A DNA stretch of 64,000 nt from Tomocerus qinae (Eukaryota; Arthropoda; Collembola; Entomobryomorpha; Tomoceridae): contig CM034549.1 in NCBI GenBank assembly GCA_020055645.1, forward strand, positions 14,157,930 to 14,221,929, written 5' to 3'. Under the pieces are notes generated by a model that saw only the letters and a program-made list of their open reading frames with translations, was not told the origin of the DNA and did not search any database. A program made the position numbers and the translations under genes. Shown piece after piece: positions 27,925-41,400 of this stretch. Every line of letters begins with the position of its first letter. Position 1 is the first letter of the stretch.

Positions 27925-29028
27925 ATGTCAAGAATTGTACCGGTAGGATACTCTCTACCCAAAGCTGCGTTCCTGTGTTTCAGATACTTGTCACTGCCAC
28001 TGCAAAAAGTTCCTTGCAAGTTGTACGCGCGATCAGCCTTCCACAGTAGCCTTCGTCGTGTTGATTTGCTGAAAAAGCATGACTGTAGGAATATATCATT
28101 CTTTTCCAGAAAGAAATTCAAAGAAGATGCAGAGGAGGTTTTGAAAGGAAAAGGTGAAGATGAGAATGAAGGTAGTGTCACAATGTTTGCAGAGGAAGAA
28201 GCTGCTGAGAAAGCATTAACAGAAGAAGAAATCGAAAAGAAACGAAACAAATCCAGATTAAGATCACAACATTATCGGCTACTACATGGTGAAGTGCCCT
28301 ATCCTGAACCGAAATTATGGACTCATCAAACCGTGGCATACAAGCGACGGATGTTCGGAATTTACGGCGAGAAAAGTGGAGTTAATCCGGGCATAATGTG
28401 GCCAACCAAGGAAGAATTAGCTGAGCGATTGGAATATGAACAAATTGCATTTCCCTTTAGTATTCAAGAAATGCGGGATGTAATAACAAAGCGTCGTCAA
28501 TTGGAAAAAGAAGAATACGAAAGGAGGTATGGGAATTTATTATTAAAGAAATAATTAAAATCAAGTCTCATTTTTTAAAACTTTGTTTTACAGAGCCAAA
28601 GAGGTAGAAAAGAATATGTCTTTAGTAGATGGCATAAAAGCCCAAATATTTGCTAAGCAAAAGGCCAAAGAGATGGAATTACGGGCAGCACAGGTAAATC
28701 TATTCCATTATGCAGCAATATATATATATATGTACATAAGTTAAGTGTAAATAAAATTTCAATAATCTTTTAAATTTTAAAGGAGAGAAAGGAAAAACTG
28801 ATGGAGGAAGTGAGACGTCACTTCGGATACACTGTAGATCCCAAAGATGAAAGATTTCAACAAATGCTGCAAAAGAAGGAAAAAGAGCAACGGAAGGCTA
28901 TGAAAGAGGCTAGAAAATTAGCAAAACAGAGCAAACAATTAGAAAAGATAGCTCAAGAAACCGAAAATGCGAGTAAAATGAAAATAGAAAAACTTAAAAA
29001 GAAAGGTGAAGAAGACGATGATGATTAA
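27925..29028 (+). CDS. GADD45GIP1: Mitochondrial ribosomal protein mL64 (CRIF1 / GADD45GIP1)
   Basis: Protein of the mitochondrial large ribosomal subunit near the exit tunnel, needed for making and inserting inner-membrane respiratory proteins; the vertebrate protein is also called CRIF1. Exons 27925-28526, 28594-28693 and 28783-29028 join in phase to 315 residues. The N-terminus is basic and hydrophobic with few acids (MSRIVPVGYSLPKAAFLCFR), fitting a mitochondrial presequence. Family landmarks are the KRRMFGIYGEKSGVNPGIMWP segment region (about residues 140-160; compare FARYGAASGV in the human protein), then a long charged coiled-coil helix, then HFGYTVDPKDERFQ near residue 240. The C-terminus is Lys/Glu-rich and ends in a run of four Asp. 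It is longer than human (222 aa) mainly through an acidic insert at about residues 65-110. The start is the first ATG giving the presequence. Confidence 0.93.
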
Positions 29029-29755
29029 TATGTATGAATAATTTATTTTACATATGTCTTCTAAAATTGTGTATTGTAAGTTTAAAGACGCCTTTGCATT
29101 TCTGAATAATATTATAAGTACTAATTATTATTGACTATCATTACAACTTGCTCAAAACTTCATTCTCAGTTTGAATCATTCCTGCATAACAAAATGAAGA
29201 AATCTTTGACCATTCGACTAGAAAGTAATAATTGTTCGCGTGCCTATATAATTTCCGTTAAAAATTATGAAAATGATTTAATACAGCAGAATCAATGTTT
29301 ACAAAATTTTAATAAGTATAGTATAAGGCAATCTCAAAGGCAGCATATAATGAGCCGTTAGTTAAATCCTGCGTTTGCTAACAATATTATTTTTTCACTC
29401 ACGTTTATTTAAAGATTTAATTCATAAAAGTTTATATCATAGGCATTTTAAGTATGTTTATGTATGGTAAACATATCGAAACGTACAAATATACAGTTTA
29501 ATATTTAAATTAGCATATGTGACAAAATGCATAAAAGAAGCCACACTTTCTCTTTAACTGATAAATTGACAATGTTTTATATTATATTTCTATTTAAGCA
29601 TTATATAATTCATATTCGTAAAAGATGATCTTGAAGAATTTATTAACAGGTGTATAAGAGAAATAGATAGTAGTTGGTATTAGTTGTCAGTTTCTCTATC
29701 ACTTCTTGAAATATAATAACTTGGCATTTTAATCTAAAACTGGTTTAAAAACTAT
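29029..29755. other. Convergent 3' intergenic region
   Basis: 727 bp between the stop codons of mL64 (+) and RagC/D (-). It should hold both 3' UTRs and poly(A) sites. The open frame at 29131-29361 has no family resemblance and looks spurious. Confidence 0.5.
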
Positions 29756-32700
29756 TTACGGAGACTCTGTATGCTGATGGCTGCTTTCTCTATTATTAAG
29801 ATCATTTCTAAAGGAAGTTGATGTCAATCTTCTAATCTGATTTTTCCTGATGTCGAAAACTTTTTGGATTCCCCCTCGAAACATGGCGAAATTGTAGTCG
29901 ATCATTCCTAAAATATAACGAAAATTGAATGTTAATGTTTAAATAGTTTGTATTTGTAGTTTTGTAGAATTAAAATTACCCTGTTTTTCCATCGCATCGT
30001 CTCTTAATATGCACACAAGGGCCAGGAAACGATTAACTTCCCTTAAATGGAGCACGGTCCCATTGTTCAATCGTATTGTAGCTTGACTATGACGATCAAA
30101 TGCAGGAGTCAGTTCGTCTCCAGATGTTAAGCCATATATGCAAGATACGTCTATAACGACGTCAATCATGTCGCAACATAATTCGTAGCTTTGCATATCC
30201 ACAGGGGAAGAGTCTGTGGCTATGTAAATCTTACCTGTAAAGATAATAAATCTTATAGTATATAAAAATCAAAATCACCAATACAAATGATTCTTAAAAC
30301 TTACTGACAACATCAAACAAAAAGGCTTTCTCGATGGAGGAGTTGGAAATAAAAATGTTAAGCAAATTCTCCAGCGTCGGAAGTTGAGGAATCAATTTTT
30401 GGACAACTTTTGAAAAAGCTTCAAAGATTGAATGATCATAAATTGATGTTAGGTGAAAGCTAAGATGTACTTGCTCGAAACCTAAATCATTCAAATTATA
30501 AGTAAATTGTCAAATTGGAAACATATGGAGCAATTTATAAGTATTTCAAAGTGTTAGTTTACCCTACTAAGATAGGTAGGATCTTAAAGATAAGACAGTT
30601 CTATCACTGTAATGTATGTACAGGTATGTTTATTAACTAACCAGAATCAAGAAGATCGTCAGTTGCTCGTTGGTGAATATCACGTTGTGTATCCATTTTG
30701 TAGTCCTCCGAAAGGCCATCCACCTTTATAATAAAAACATATTACTAACTACATAGGTAATAAATTTAATTAGGTAATAGTTAATTAACGCATAATTGCG
30801 TCCTTTATACCTAAAAACTATAACATTTACTATATTGACACATAACACACCTTATGAATGAACACTTCAAAATTTATTTTAGAGTTAACTTTGTAGGCCC
30901 TCGTTACAGTTGTGTGAAGTCGTTCCAAAGCTTCCATGTAGTCGTCCTAAAAACAAATGGTTACATTTTTTACGTAAATATTTCAGTATGGATACTTAGT
31001 AATTAGAAATGTAATTTAGTGTTTTGGAATAAGCTAATAATAAAATGCAGTAATTAAACTTTTAGTAAAAAAATAATTTAAACCATGAAACAAAGACATT
31101 ATTGCTACTTTAAAACGTAATTTCGTAACACAATTTAATATAGGTAATTTAATTTCAACATGAAAACTGTAGACATACGAATGGTCTATAGTTCTGAATT
31201 ATGAAAACATACCTGAGCATCAATCACAAATATAAGAGCTCCGCAACCTCCAAAAATCATATCAGAATCAAAGGCAGGATCAAAAAAATCAATTTGTCCA
31301 GGAAAATCCCAAATGTGAAATTGGACGAAAGAGGAATTTGCAATATCTTCTTTGACTACTTTATTGGTAGATTCAAGGAACAGCGTTTCATTGGGAGACA
31401 TTTTATGAAAAACGACTTTTTGTATCGAACTTTTCCCACTCCTGTGAAAAATCATATTATAGATCATAAAAGTTTCTTTCACCCCTTTTTCCCAATAACA
31501 TTGATAAAGGTATGTCTATATGTTGTTAATATATCTTTTTACTATTTAAACTTACCGTCTTAACCCCATTAACAATATGCGCGGCTTGTTTTCACTTCCT
31601 CCGATAAGATTTGCCCCTGCATCCATTGTTGGGTCACAATCATAAACTCCGTAATCAAAATCTTTGGTAAAAGACCCAGCAACTTCGGTCAAATCAGTTG
31701 CGTTCACGTTATTGTGATGAGTCAGGTCTAATTCGTCGTCGTTTTCTGACTGCTGTTGAAACGAAATTGGACAAAATAACATAAATTATAATGATCCTTA
31801 TAACTAAGATTTTCTATTTTCCAATGTGTTATGATGAGAGGTAATAGAAAAGTATTGCAGTTAGGCACCTGGGATTGGGACACTTAATTATAAAATAAAA
31901 TTATTTGAATAATTCAGCTTCAACTAATGGTCCTTAATATTATTAATGGATGTATCCCACTGATAGGAAATCTTCAATGTACACTAGAACTTTGAAGACC
32001 AGATGGGCTACGTATTTAGGTATAATGTATAATATCATAACTGGTAAAACTACATGCAATACTTATATTATACATACATAACTACCTGAGCCAGTCAGAC
32101 TGGCTAAGAGAAATAGAGTGAATAATATTCGTTGTGCTTTTCAGGTTCTGTTTTCAACGTAAATCAATGACCTCTGTCATTCTATGTTTCATATAGTGGT
32201 TGGATCATACGTGTAATTAGCTTTATGTAGGTATATAATTAAACTATATACCGAGTACCTGATAAATATGTATGTAAATGTAATATGTCTACAAAAGCCA
32301 TAAAAATGTCCAGTTGCAGAGTTGTATTAAATGGTTTTACTTTCCTACTAAGTTTCACCACCATACATACATTTAGTTGCCAGTCGTCACTCGCCACACT
32401 CGCCAAGTCGCTAGTAAAGTTATACCACTTGCTATACATTTAATATACTGTACATAATTTTATTTTACATAAAACCTACTTTAAATGCAATATTTACATA
32501 ACCTTACAATTACAGTCAGGATACAGTGGATTATTCAATCAAATCATTCATAATTATAATAATTTTGTGTTTATGTAAATGTGTTGTTACATGAACTCTA
32601 CGTTCTACATACACATATACCTAAATACAGGGAAAACATTCTATAAAATAAACTTCTTCCTGAGGAGTAACTATCTATATTTAACTGTGGGGATGGTTTG

Positions 32701-32870
32701 ATAGGAATGGAACCTGAATTGTAACTTCATTTATTTATTATATGGATTTTATTATATTATCCCTCCCTCTCTCCTTGTTTTTATGTAAACGATTCTCGCT
32801 TCCTTAATTTTAGATAATATCACAGTAATATGATAGTACTGGTAATTAATTGGTAGAGTTTACTAACCAT
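29756..32870 (-). CDS. RagC-D: Ras-related GTP-binding protein C/D (Rag GTPase)
   Basis: Small GTPase that pairs with RagA/B at the lysosome and recruits TORC1 in response to amino acids. Minus-strand exons: 31556-31752, 31213-31441, 30851-30946, 30642-30723, 30305-30481, 29980-30234, 29756-29907, all with GT-AG borders and matching phases. The likely start is an ATG at 32870-32868 followed at once by a GTTAGT donor, so exon 1 codes for Met only; this start is less certain than the rest. The total is 396 residues, close to human RagC (399). Motifs: P-loop GLRRSGKSS (about 64-72), switch II WDFPGQ (111-116), and HKVD (174-177), the RagC/D form of NKxD. The C-terminal half (about 240-370) is the roadblock-fold dimerisation region with [15 protein letters not shown] and [10 protein letters not shown]. 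All motifs look intact. Exon 2 has a NAGNAG acceptor that can add or drop one Gln. Confidence 0.94.
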
Positions 32871-35473
32871 TTTGTCTTCAGTTTAAATTTTCAGGGATAT
32901 TCTTCTTGTGTGTCATAGACGTGTAAACGTGTGTAAGTAGGTAACTATATTGAGCTGAATTCCCCGCCCGCCAGGAGTATCGGATTTCTATTTTATTGCA
33001 GAGTTGCTTTGCAGTTTGCAGCTGTCTTCTATAAGTTCTGAAATTTAAAAAAAAGGTTAATTTAAATTGATTTGATTTTTTAAATATCCTAATTTAGCTG
33101 AGTATTCTAACAATATGCTCAAGTCCAGTAAGTTTTCTATTTTCTTTCGTTCCTACTTGAAAAGTTACAACAAAATGTAATCAAAACTAAGTGTATTGAT
33201 CAAGATTAAAAGATACAAATCGGAAAGGAAATAAACAAGTGAAATAGACAAGTCATCCTTCAGAAGGAAATTAGGAAAAATTCGAAATGTAACTCGATTA
33301 CGTAGTAGAACTCAATCAAAAGGCTTCAGTTTTCAAAAACGCCTTCTTTTAGCACAAAAGCTGGAAAATGTGATGGTGGTGGTAGGTATGTGTAAAAGCG
33401 TGGTGTGAATGACAAAGTGACTGTGTCCTTCTGAACACATGAAAATCTAGATAGGTAATTGTATTTAACTTGTCAAGTGATATTATTTACATTTACAAGA
33501 TTAAAGATAACTAATTGATTTGATATTGATGCTGGTTTAGTGGATTCAGAGCAATTTCTACAAGAGTGTACAAATTCTATTTATAATACCCAATAATACC
33601 CGCCCTAGATAATTCTTTAGTGGTCTGATTTTTGTTTCATAAATCGTAATTAGGTCACCGATGCGGTCACCTTCCTCTGATAACAAATAACTTACCATAT
33701 TATATCAATAATTTCTGAGCGAAATATCACAATTTCTGAATGTAAATTGGGCGTGAGAAAGAGTTGTGCTTTACAGTGCAGGAACTTTTCTGAAGAACCT
33801 TAATCTATAAATTGTAGCTTTTAATTCACTTTTTCAGTCAAAGTCAAATGTAGTTCATTATAAATGTTATTTACGAAAACCACTCAACTCATTATAATTA
33901 ATCGTACAATTACTATTTAATTAGGCCAGTTTTCAATCACAAAAATATGCTATTTCTGTTATATAGTATAAGCATAACTGACGAATTCCTTGATTAAGTT
34001 TTACCTTTCTAAGCTGCTTTCTGTGATTTAAAGTGTTTGTGGTGATGTTTGTAAAATTCCACAATATTTCGGAATTCTAAGTGTGGATTAATTGCAATGC
34101 ATTTTGATTGTATTTGTTCCTTAAGAAAATGACCAATGTGGCCCGTGGTTCTGTTTTGTATCAATATACTAATAAATGGGCAATGGTTAAGATCCTACAT
34201 AGCGAAATATTTTGATCTTGTGACTCAAGTCGATTCAATGCGTAGCGTAAAAATGAATGAATGAGTTAGATATGCGGACTTAGAGTACTACGAACGAGTA
34301 ACTATACTATAGGTCACTATATGCCATTGCCTTATCTCACCTACATGTCTGTACATACTTCCACACTATATATATATGACTGTATAACCTATTTACTACA
34401 ATACACCATAATATACACCTCCCACTTGGATTTATAGAAATACAGTGAGAGTTGAGGTTGAGATAGACGCAGTGAAACAAACCAAGAAAAACAAGACTTG
34501 TAATGTGGACTCAAACCTCAAATAATATACACAGCTTCAGCTTACTCTTGCTTTGCTTCTCCTTTTACTTTAACTCGTATTCACACAATTACACATATTC
34601 AACTTCCCTATTGGCATTTATATTGTATGAACATGCTTTAAAATTTCGCATAATATACCCTCATAGCAAAATGAACGATTTGCAAGAAAATGCAAATGTT
34701 GAATGCAACAGACAACGTAACATAATATTAATTACTTCATGTCTTAAGATCAATATCAATTGCCCATTCCTCTCCAGTTGCTGAAAAATTGCTTTATTTC
34801 AAATTCATTTCTGTTAGCATGTATATGAAAATTGAAATACTACAGTATATGTAAAGGGCGCTAATACTGCCATAAATGATGTCACTTACTCTGTGACTGT
34901 GCTTCGTTTCATACTGTTTCTTCTGTGTAACCAGTACTAGCGTTAATAAGTACTTGTATTGCAGTTCAGTGAAATGTTTACATTAAGAAAATATAGTACA
35001 TAAATGTTACACTGTACTCTTGTACCAATAGGTCAAACAAAGTATTGACCAACCAAACCAAACTGCGAGTGGAAAAAGTGGAAATAAACATTAATATTAT
35101 GAAGTATAATCATTCATTTCTTAAAATGTCTTACCCCGAATGATAACATTTTAACCCCTTCTGACTTCTTAGTGTATAAAGCAGGCTAAGAATGATTGAT
35201 TACATCAAGTACAAAGAATACAGGCTATCCTAACCATACGAATTCATTGAATATTATATTTGATAGCATAAGTATTTGGTATTGACTGTTAATTTTATGC
35301 ACTGGAAACTGAAACTGATTCATCTCGTTTGATGTATTTGATATATGTACCTTGCTTATGTAAATCAAAAGATCGTAGTGTTAATCCTTGAGACACATAC
35401 TTTACAATAAAATCAAAAATTTTGTGCTGCGAAATACAAACTAGGAAATGTAAAAGGAACAGTTTTAAGAGAA
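32871..35473. other. Intergenic between RagC/D promoter side and esterase A 3' end
   Basis: 2.6 kb, AT-rich. RagC/D transcription should start in its left part. No other exon, repeat or RNA gene could be supported; the 93-codon frame at 34503-34784 has no recognisable features. Confidence 0.45.
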
Positions 35474-38400
35474 TTATGCGTAGCACAAATCTTCTGGAGA
35501 AAATTGGTTCCAAAATTTCATCCTTGGAAGAATAACGTCAGTGATCTCTAAATCATTATCCACACGAAGCCATTTGATTCTGTTGTCTGTAGGACTTATA
35601 GGATCCCAAGAATTCACTCCTGGTGCAGAAACATTCCTATTGATACACATAATATACAAAGTATTTCGAAGAGTAGAATTGGTAAGTTTATTAGCAGTAT
35701 AGAATTATTAATTACTTGTATGTAGGTAATGTTTTGTAATATTTAAACCGTACCCTGTTTCAGCAAATTCAACCCACATCTTAATAAACTTCTTTGAAAA
35801 GTTGTAATTTTCGGATTCCTTTGTAATAATTGGAAATCTGTCATCTAAGTAGTGATACATAAACTGAAAAAGGAAACGACAGGGAAAATAACAATAATGC
35901 ATGATAACATTGATAACACATAGCACCAAAAACTTGTAGTCTACATTTACATTTTACATACAATTATATGTAAGTATCAGAAATTATCTCTTCACCTGGA
36001 GTTCGTCCCCATGAGAGGGTCCTGGAAAAAATTCAAATGCAAACTAAAGTCTTAGAATTCAGAGTTTAGGTTCTATTAAACACAAAAAATGTTGATTCTC
36101 TACCGTAATCCCAATTTGGAAACCCTTCTTTTTTAGAATCTGCATAACTCTTTGTGACTTTTTTAGTGAAGTAGTAGAGATAAATATCTTCTAAACTGTG
36201 AATAGCATGCCAACTTGCAGCAATATAAGTAGGGTGAATGTAAATGTGATCTGATATTAAATTAGTCAGGTTTCTCCAAGTATCATTTCCTACACTTTTG
36301 TCACCGAAATAAAAATCCCAAATTTTATTAGAAATTGCATCTGGGTTTATGGCCGAACTGTTCCATACAAATTGGGATGGTGCTAATTGGGTCCAGTTTT
36401 GGTTTAGCATTTCCACCACTTCTGGATCCTTTAAGATGTCTGAAGAGTAATAGTAATCAAAATATTCCTATTCATTGTACTATTTAATTATACTGCAATA
36501 AGTAATTGGTAAAGTAATTTACTTCAATATACTTCACTGAGTTTACCTAATGCTCCTTTTAACTGTTCGGATTCAGTGTTCCCCAAGATATAAGGTACTT
36601 TGATAACATTTCCAGCTTTGAGACGATTGTAAGGTGTATCTGGCATGAAAATCTCACTAAGGTCATTCGGATCTTTAATAAATTCAACGGTTGTTCCAAA
36701 CGCTGTAGGAAACTCTTCTTTAGGAGGATTTATTGCTACTAGGGCGTCTGCATCGGCATCCCGAAGGCATCTTGCTAAACGTCTTGTTGTTTTAGTGGAA
36801 CAATTTAATTGTTCTCCTATGTATTGGACTACTCTGAGGGGATTCTTTACGAGAATGCTTGGAACAATTGAAACACCACTGAGACCCAAAGCCCGGGCAA
36901 ATAATCCTAATTAAAATGAGTAAGAATTTCTTAGCATAATATTTCTCCCTTTCTTTTCAACTGTAGTCAAGATTCTAAAAGTTTCTTTCCGTTTGACGAG
37001 ACATAAAAGGTTTTATATTTAAAGATGAAAAAATACCTTCACTCATAGGAGATATCATGTGATTGCTTACAGAAATTGATCCTGAGCTGGATCCAAAAAG
37101 AGTCACCTATAAACATATTGAATAATGCCACGATAGCAGAATTGAAGCACAAGCACAGTGGACTGTATATTTTAAGATAAATTTATTGAAACTATCTGGA
37201 AAAGCAACTATTTTCTAGCAATTTAGGAGAAAGTGGAGAGGACCGAAATGTCGTCCGACTTTCATGGACAAATCAAGTAGAATGAAATAATTTACGTTTT
37301 ACAATACAACTTTAGGATAATAACGATTATTTGTAGCAAACATTTAGTAACCTAGTTAACACATGCATAATTTAGGCTGACATTTTACACACATTACATC
37401 ATCACACTATTCAGAATCCAATATATTCCCCGCGTAGAAAGACTATCTTTCTAATAAATGTAATGTAAGCAATTAACAATGGAACATACAATTATTTAAA
37501 ACTAATCAAATGGTAATACACATATTTTCACAACAGGTCTCTTGATAATTCCAGTTTGGGTCTTAGCAGTCACCACACGAACTAGATTATCCTTTCCACG
37601 ATGAACATCGACGATACGTCCCATGTTCCATTTTTGAGGGGGTAATTGGTCATCCTTTATCAGCACCATGTCACCAGTCTTCAGATTGGGTTTTTCTTCT
37701 GTCCACTTCGTTCGTTGCTGCAAATTGCTGAGATATTCCACTTGCCAGCGTTTCCAGAAATCTTGAGTGATTCGCTGTAAGAGTTGCCATCTTGAAAGTG
37801 TGTTCATTTTCAAATGACATAGATCAGGCTCAGGAATTGCTGTTAATGCGTCTCCAATTAGAAAGTGTCCAGGTGTAAGCACAGAAAGATCTTCTGGTGA
37901 GCTTGACAATGGACATAGTGGACGTGAATTTAGGCAGGCCTCCACTTGACACAACACAGTTGTAAATTCTTCAAAGGTAAGTAGGGCATTCCCAATGACA
38001 CGACGAAGATGATGTTTACACGATTTGACTCCTGCTTCGCAAATCCCGGCGAAGTGAGGGGAGGAGGCAGGAACGCGATGAAAATTAGTTCCGTCGTTAG
38101 CCAAGTAATTCTTGAGAGTTTCATCCGATTTTATTGACAAGTTGTATAGTTTTTCCAATTCAGATTTTGCTCCAACAAAAGTAGTGCCATTATCTGAAAA
38201 GATATCTGAGCATATCCCACGACGAGAGATGAATCTCTTCAAGGCTGCTAGAAAAGCATCTGTAGTAAGATCACTTACTAATTCCAAATGTACAGCCTTG
38301 GTTGACAAGCAAACGAAAATGGCAATGTATCCTTTCGTCATTTGTCTTCGTCCACGACCACTTGCTACACGTAATGTGACTGGACCGGCGTAGTCGACTC

Positions 38401-41400
38401 CAGTCTTGAGAAACGGCCGAGCGGATTCCACACGGGGTTTCGGTAAATCTCCCATCAGCTGTTGTGCTGTAACTGCTCGCTGCCGAAAACAAATAACACA
38501 TTTATGCACAAATCTTCGAACAACATCTCGGCCACAAATGATCCAAAATCTTCGTTGTAGGGTAGAAAACAGCAACCGAGGTCCAGCATGCAACATCCTT
38601 TTATGTTCATAGTCAACAATTAGATTGGTGAGAGAGTGACGGCGAGGTAGAAGTATTGGATGTTTTTGGTTAAATGGTAAGGATGAGTGACGTAATCTTC
38701 CTCCAACTCTGAGAAGTCCCTCGTCGTCCAGAAATGGCCGTAAAGACAGAAGGGGACTTTTACTTGAAAGCTCCGTATTACTTTTACATGCCTTAATTTC
38801 TTCAGAAAATTCCTCTAACTGCACACATTTGATTATAACATGAAGTGATTCTTGTAATTCATTTGTTGACAATCCTCCAGTCAGTTTTATCACATTTTTC
38901 TTGATATTGTTTATATAACGTAAACAATATGACGTTTGACGTACCAAAGTTGTAAGTGATGAGTACCGAGATAATAATTCAAATTCTTGTTTAGTTGTAA
39001 CTGCACAAATTGCTTCTTTCTTTTGCTCCAGGAGACACAAATCCGTAGAGACTTTTATACTTGACTTTGGCCATTGTTCTGACTCACTTGCTAGCCAGGT
39101 CGGTCCATTCCACCACAAGGGGTGAGTTTTCAGCTCACTAGGCAGGATACCACGTGAGGCTACATCAGCTGGATTGTCTTCCGAAGACACATGATTCCAC
39201 TGACCTGGAGGTACCAAATCCTGTATTTCAGACACTCTATTTGCAACAAACGTCTTCCATCTATTTGGATGTCCACTGAGCCACGACAAGACAATTGTAG
39301 AGTCCGTCCAACAGTAAATATTTTCATAATCCAAATTCAATGAATTCTTCACAGCCGTGACTAGTCTTGCAAGCAGCAAAGCACCACACAGTTCCAGACG
39401 GGGCAGTGATATTTGCTTGATCGGAGATACTTTTGTTTTTGCACACCCAAGGCTAATCTTCACATTTTTATTATTATCAATAGTACGAAAGTATACTACT
39501 GCACTATAAGCTGAATTGGATGCATCGGAGAATCCATGAAGCTGATAGCTCCCACTCCGCCCCCGGGAATGAATCCACCGATTTATTTTTATATCTTCTA
39601 AGGTAGAGAGTTCACTTCTGAATTTTAGCCATGATTCTGTTACTTCACTTGGTAGTTGGTCGTCCCAGTTGAGTCCCAAAAGCCACAATTTTTGAAATGT
39701 AATTTTTGCTAAAATTACCGCAGGAGCCAACCATCCAAGAGGATCAAAGATCTGAGCCACATCTGAAAGAAGTCCACGTTTAGTTAGTCTGCCTTTAACA
39801 TCGGGTAAACAAACTTTGAATGTAAATTCGTCTGTTGCAGGATGCCACATGATTCCCAATGTTTTCACTGAATTTTCTAAGTTGAATTCCAATGGGGTTT
39901 TGGTTTCACGATATTCCACAGGTAGAGAATCCAATAATTCGTTGCAATTTGATGACCACTTCCTTAATTGTAGGCCTCCACGATTTAACATTTCTATTAG
40001 CTGTGATTGGAGTTCCAATGCTGTATGAATGTCACTAGCCCCCGAGAGTAAGTCATCCATGTAAAAATCTCGTCGCAAAACTTCGGCTGCCATAGGAAGA
40101 TCCTTTTCTTCGTCATGTGACAACTGCTGCAGACACTTTGTAGCTATATATGGAGCAGAAGATGTTCCATATGTCACGGTTAGCAGTCGATAATCTTGAA
40201 TTGGTAGATCTGGTGAATCTCTCCAAACGATGCGTTGAAAATCCGTGTCTGATTTATTCACCCAGATCTGACGATACATTTTGGCTATATCCGCTGTCAC
40301 TGCAACCTTGTGAGTCCGAAAGCGTAGCACTAACTCGAACAAATCTTGCTGTAACTTTGGGCCAACTAATTGTTTGTCATTCAATGACACTTGAGTGGTC
40401 GTCTTCTTGGAGGCGTCGAAAACCACTCGAAGCTTAGTAGTAGTACTATTGTCATTGACCACAAAATGATGAGGTAAGTAATAACTTTCACTTACTGGCT
40501 TGCTAATTTCTGCAGTTGGTACTAATTCCATATGTCCAAGATCCAGATACTCCTTCATAAATGCACGATATTGAATTTTTCGGTGTGGGTTTTGTTCCAA
40601 TCTTCGTTCAATTTGCTTTAAACGGATGACTGCACTGCTTCTTGAGTCGCCAAGATGCAAATTATCTTCTTTCTTGAAAGGTAAACAAACTACAAATTTA
40701 CCGCTGCTGTCTCGAGTGTGTGTCGCTGTAAAATGAGCTTCGCATTGTTTTTCTTCCTGAGATAAAGCTGGAACAGCTGACTGTACTTCCTCCACTTTCC
40801 AAAACATTTGTAATTGTTTATCAACATCAACATCCAAAGAGACATGACTCACCACCAAATCTTCTGTTTGATTAACACTGCCAAAGAGGATCCAACCCAA
40901 AACGGTTTTCTGTGCCGTCGGTGCTCCAGTTGTACCTTTAATGAGTCCATTCAACATAAGATCAGAGTAAATATCCATACCCAACATTATGTCAATGTCA
41001 CTGCTCCTGTAGTAGTGAGGGCCTGCCAGAGTTAGATTTTTGATATGGTCCCAGTTATGATTTTGAATATCGTAATTTGGTAACTTTTTTGTTATTTTTG
41101 GAAGTATCAGCAATTCCAAATCCATCTTGAATGGTGAGTTAGTCGATTCCAACTCCACGCATACTGCACCAGTAGCTGCACATGACGATAGAGCTACTCC
41201 ATGAAAGTTTACATTAACCTTTGATCTCTTCAGTCCGAGTCGCTGAATGCAGGCTTCCGAAATAAAGCTGCCTTGAGATCCACTATCCAGAAAGGCTCGA
41301 CACTTTTGTAGTTGTCCACACTTGTCCTTTATCATAATAATTGCTGTTGATAGTAAAACTTGACTAAAACTTGTTTGCATATGATTAGTTGCAAGCTTCG

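Noticed and set aside
29131-29361. 76-codon frame just after mL64
   Set aside because: In the shared 3' region of two convergent genes, no family resemblance, Asn/Ser/Ile-rich as expected from AT-rich non-coding DNA.
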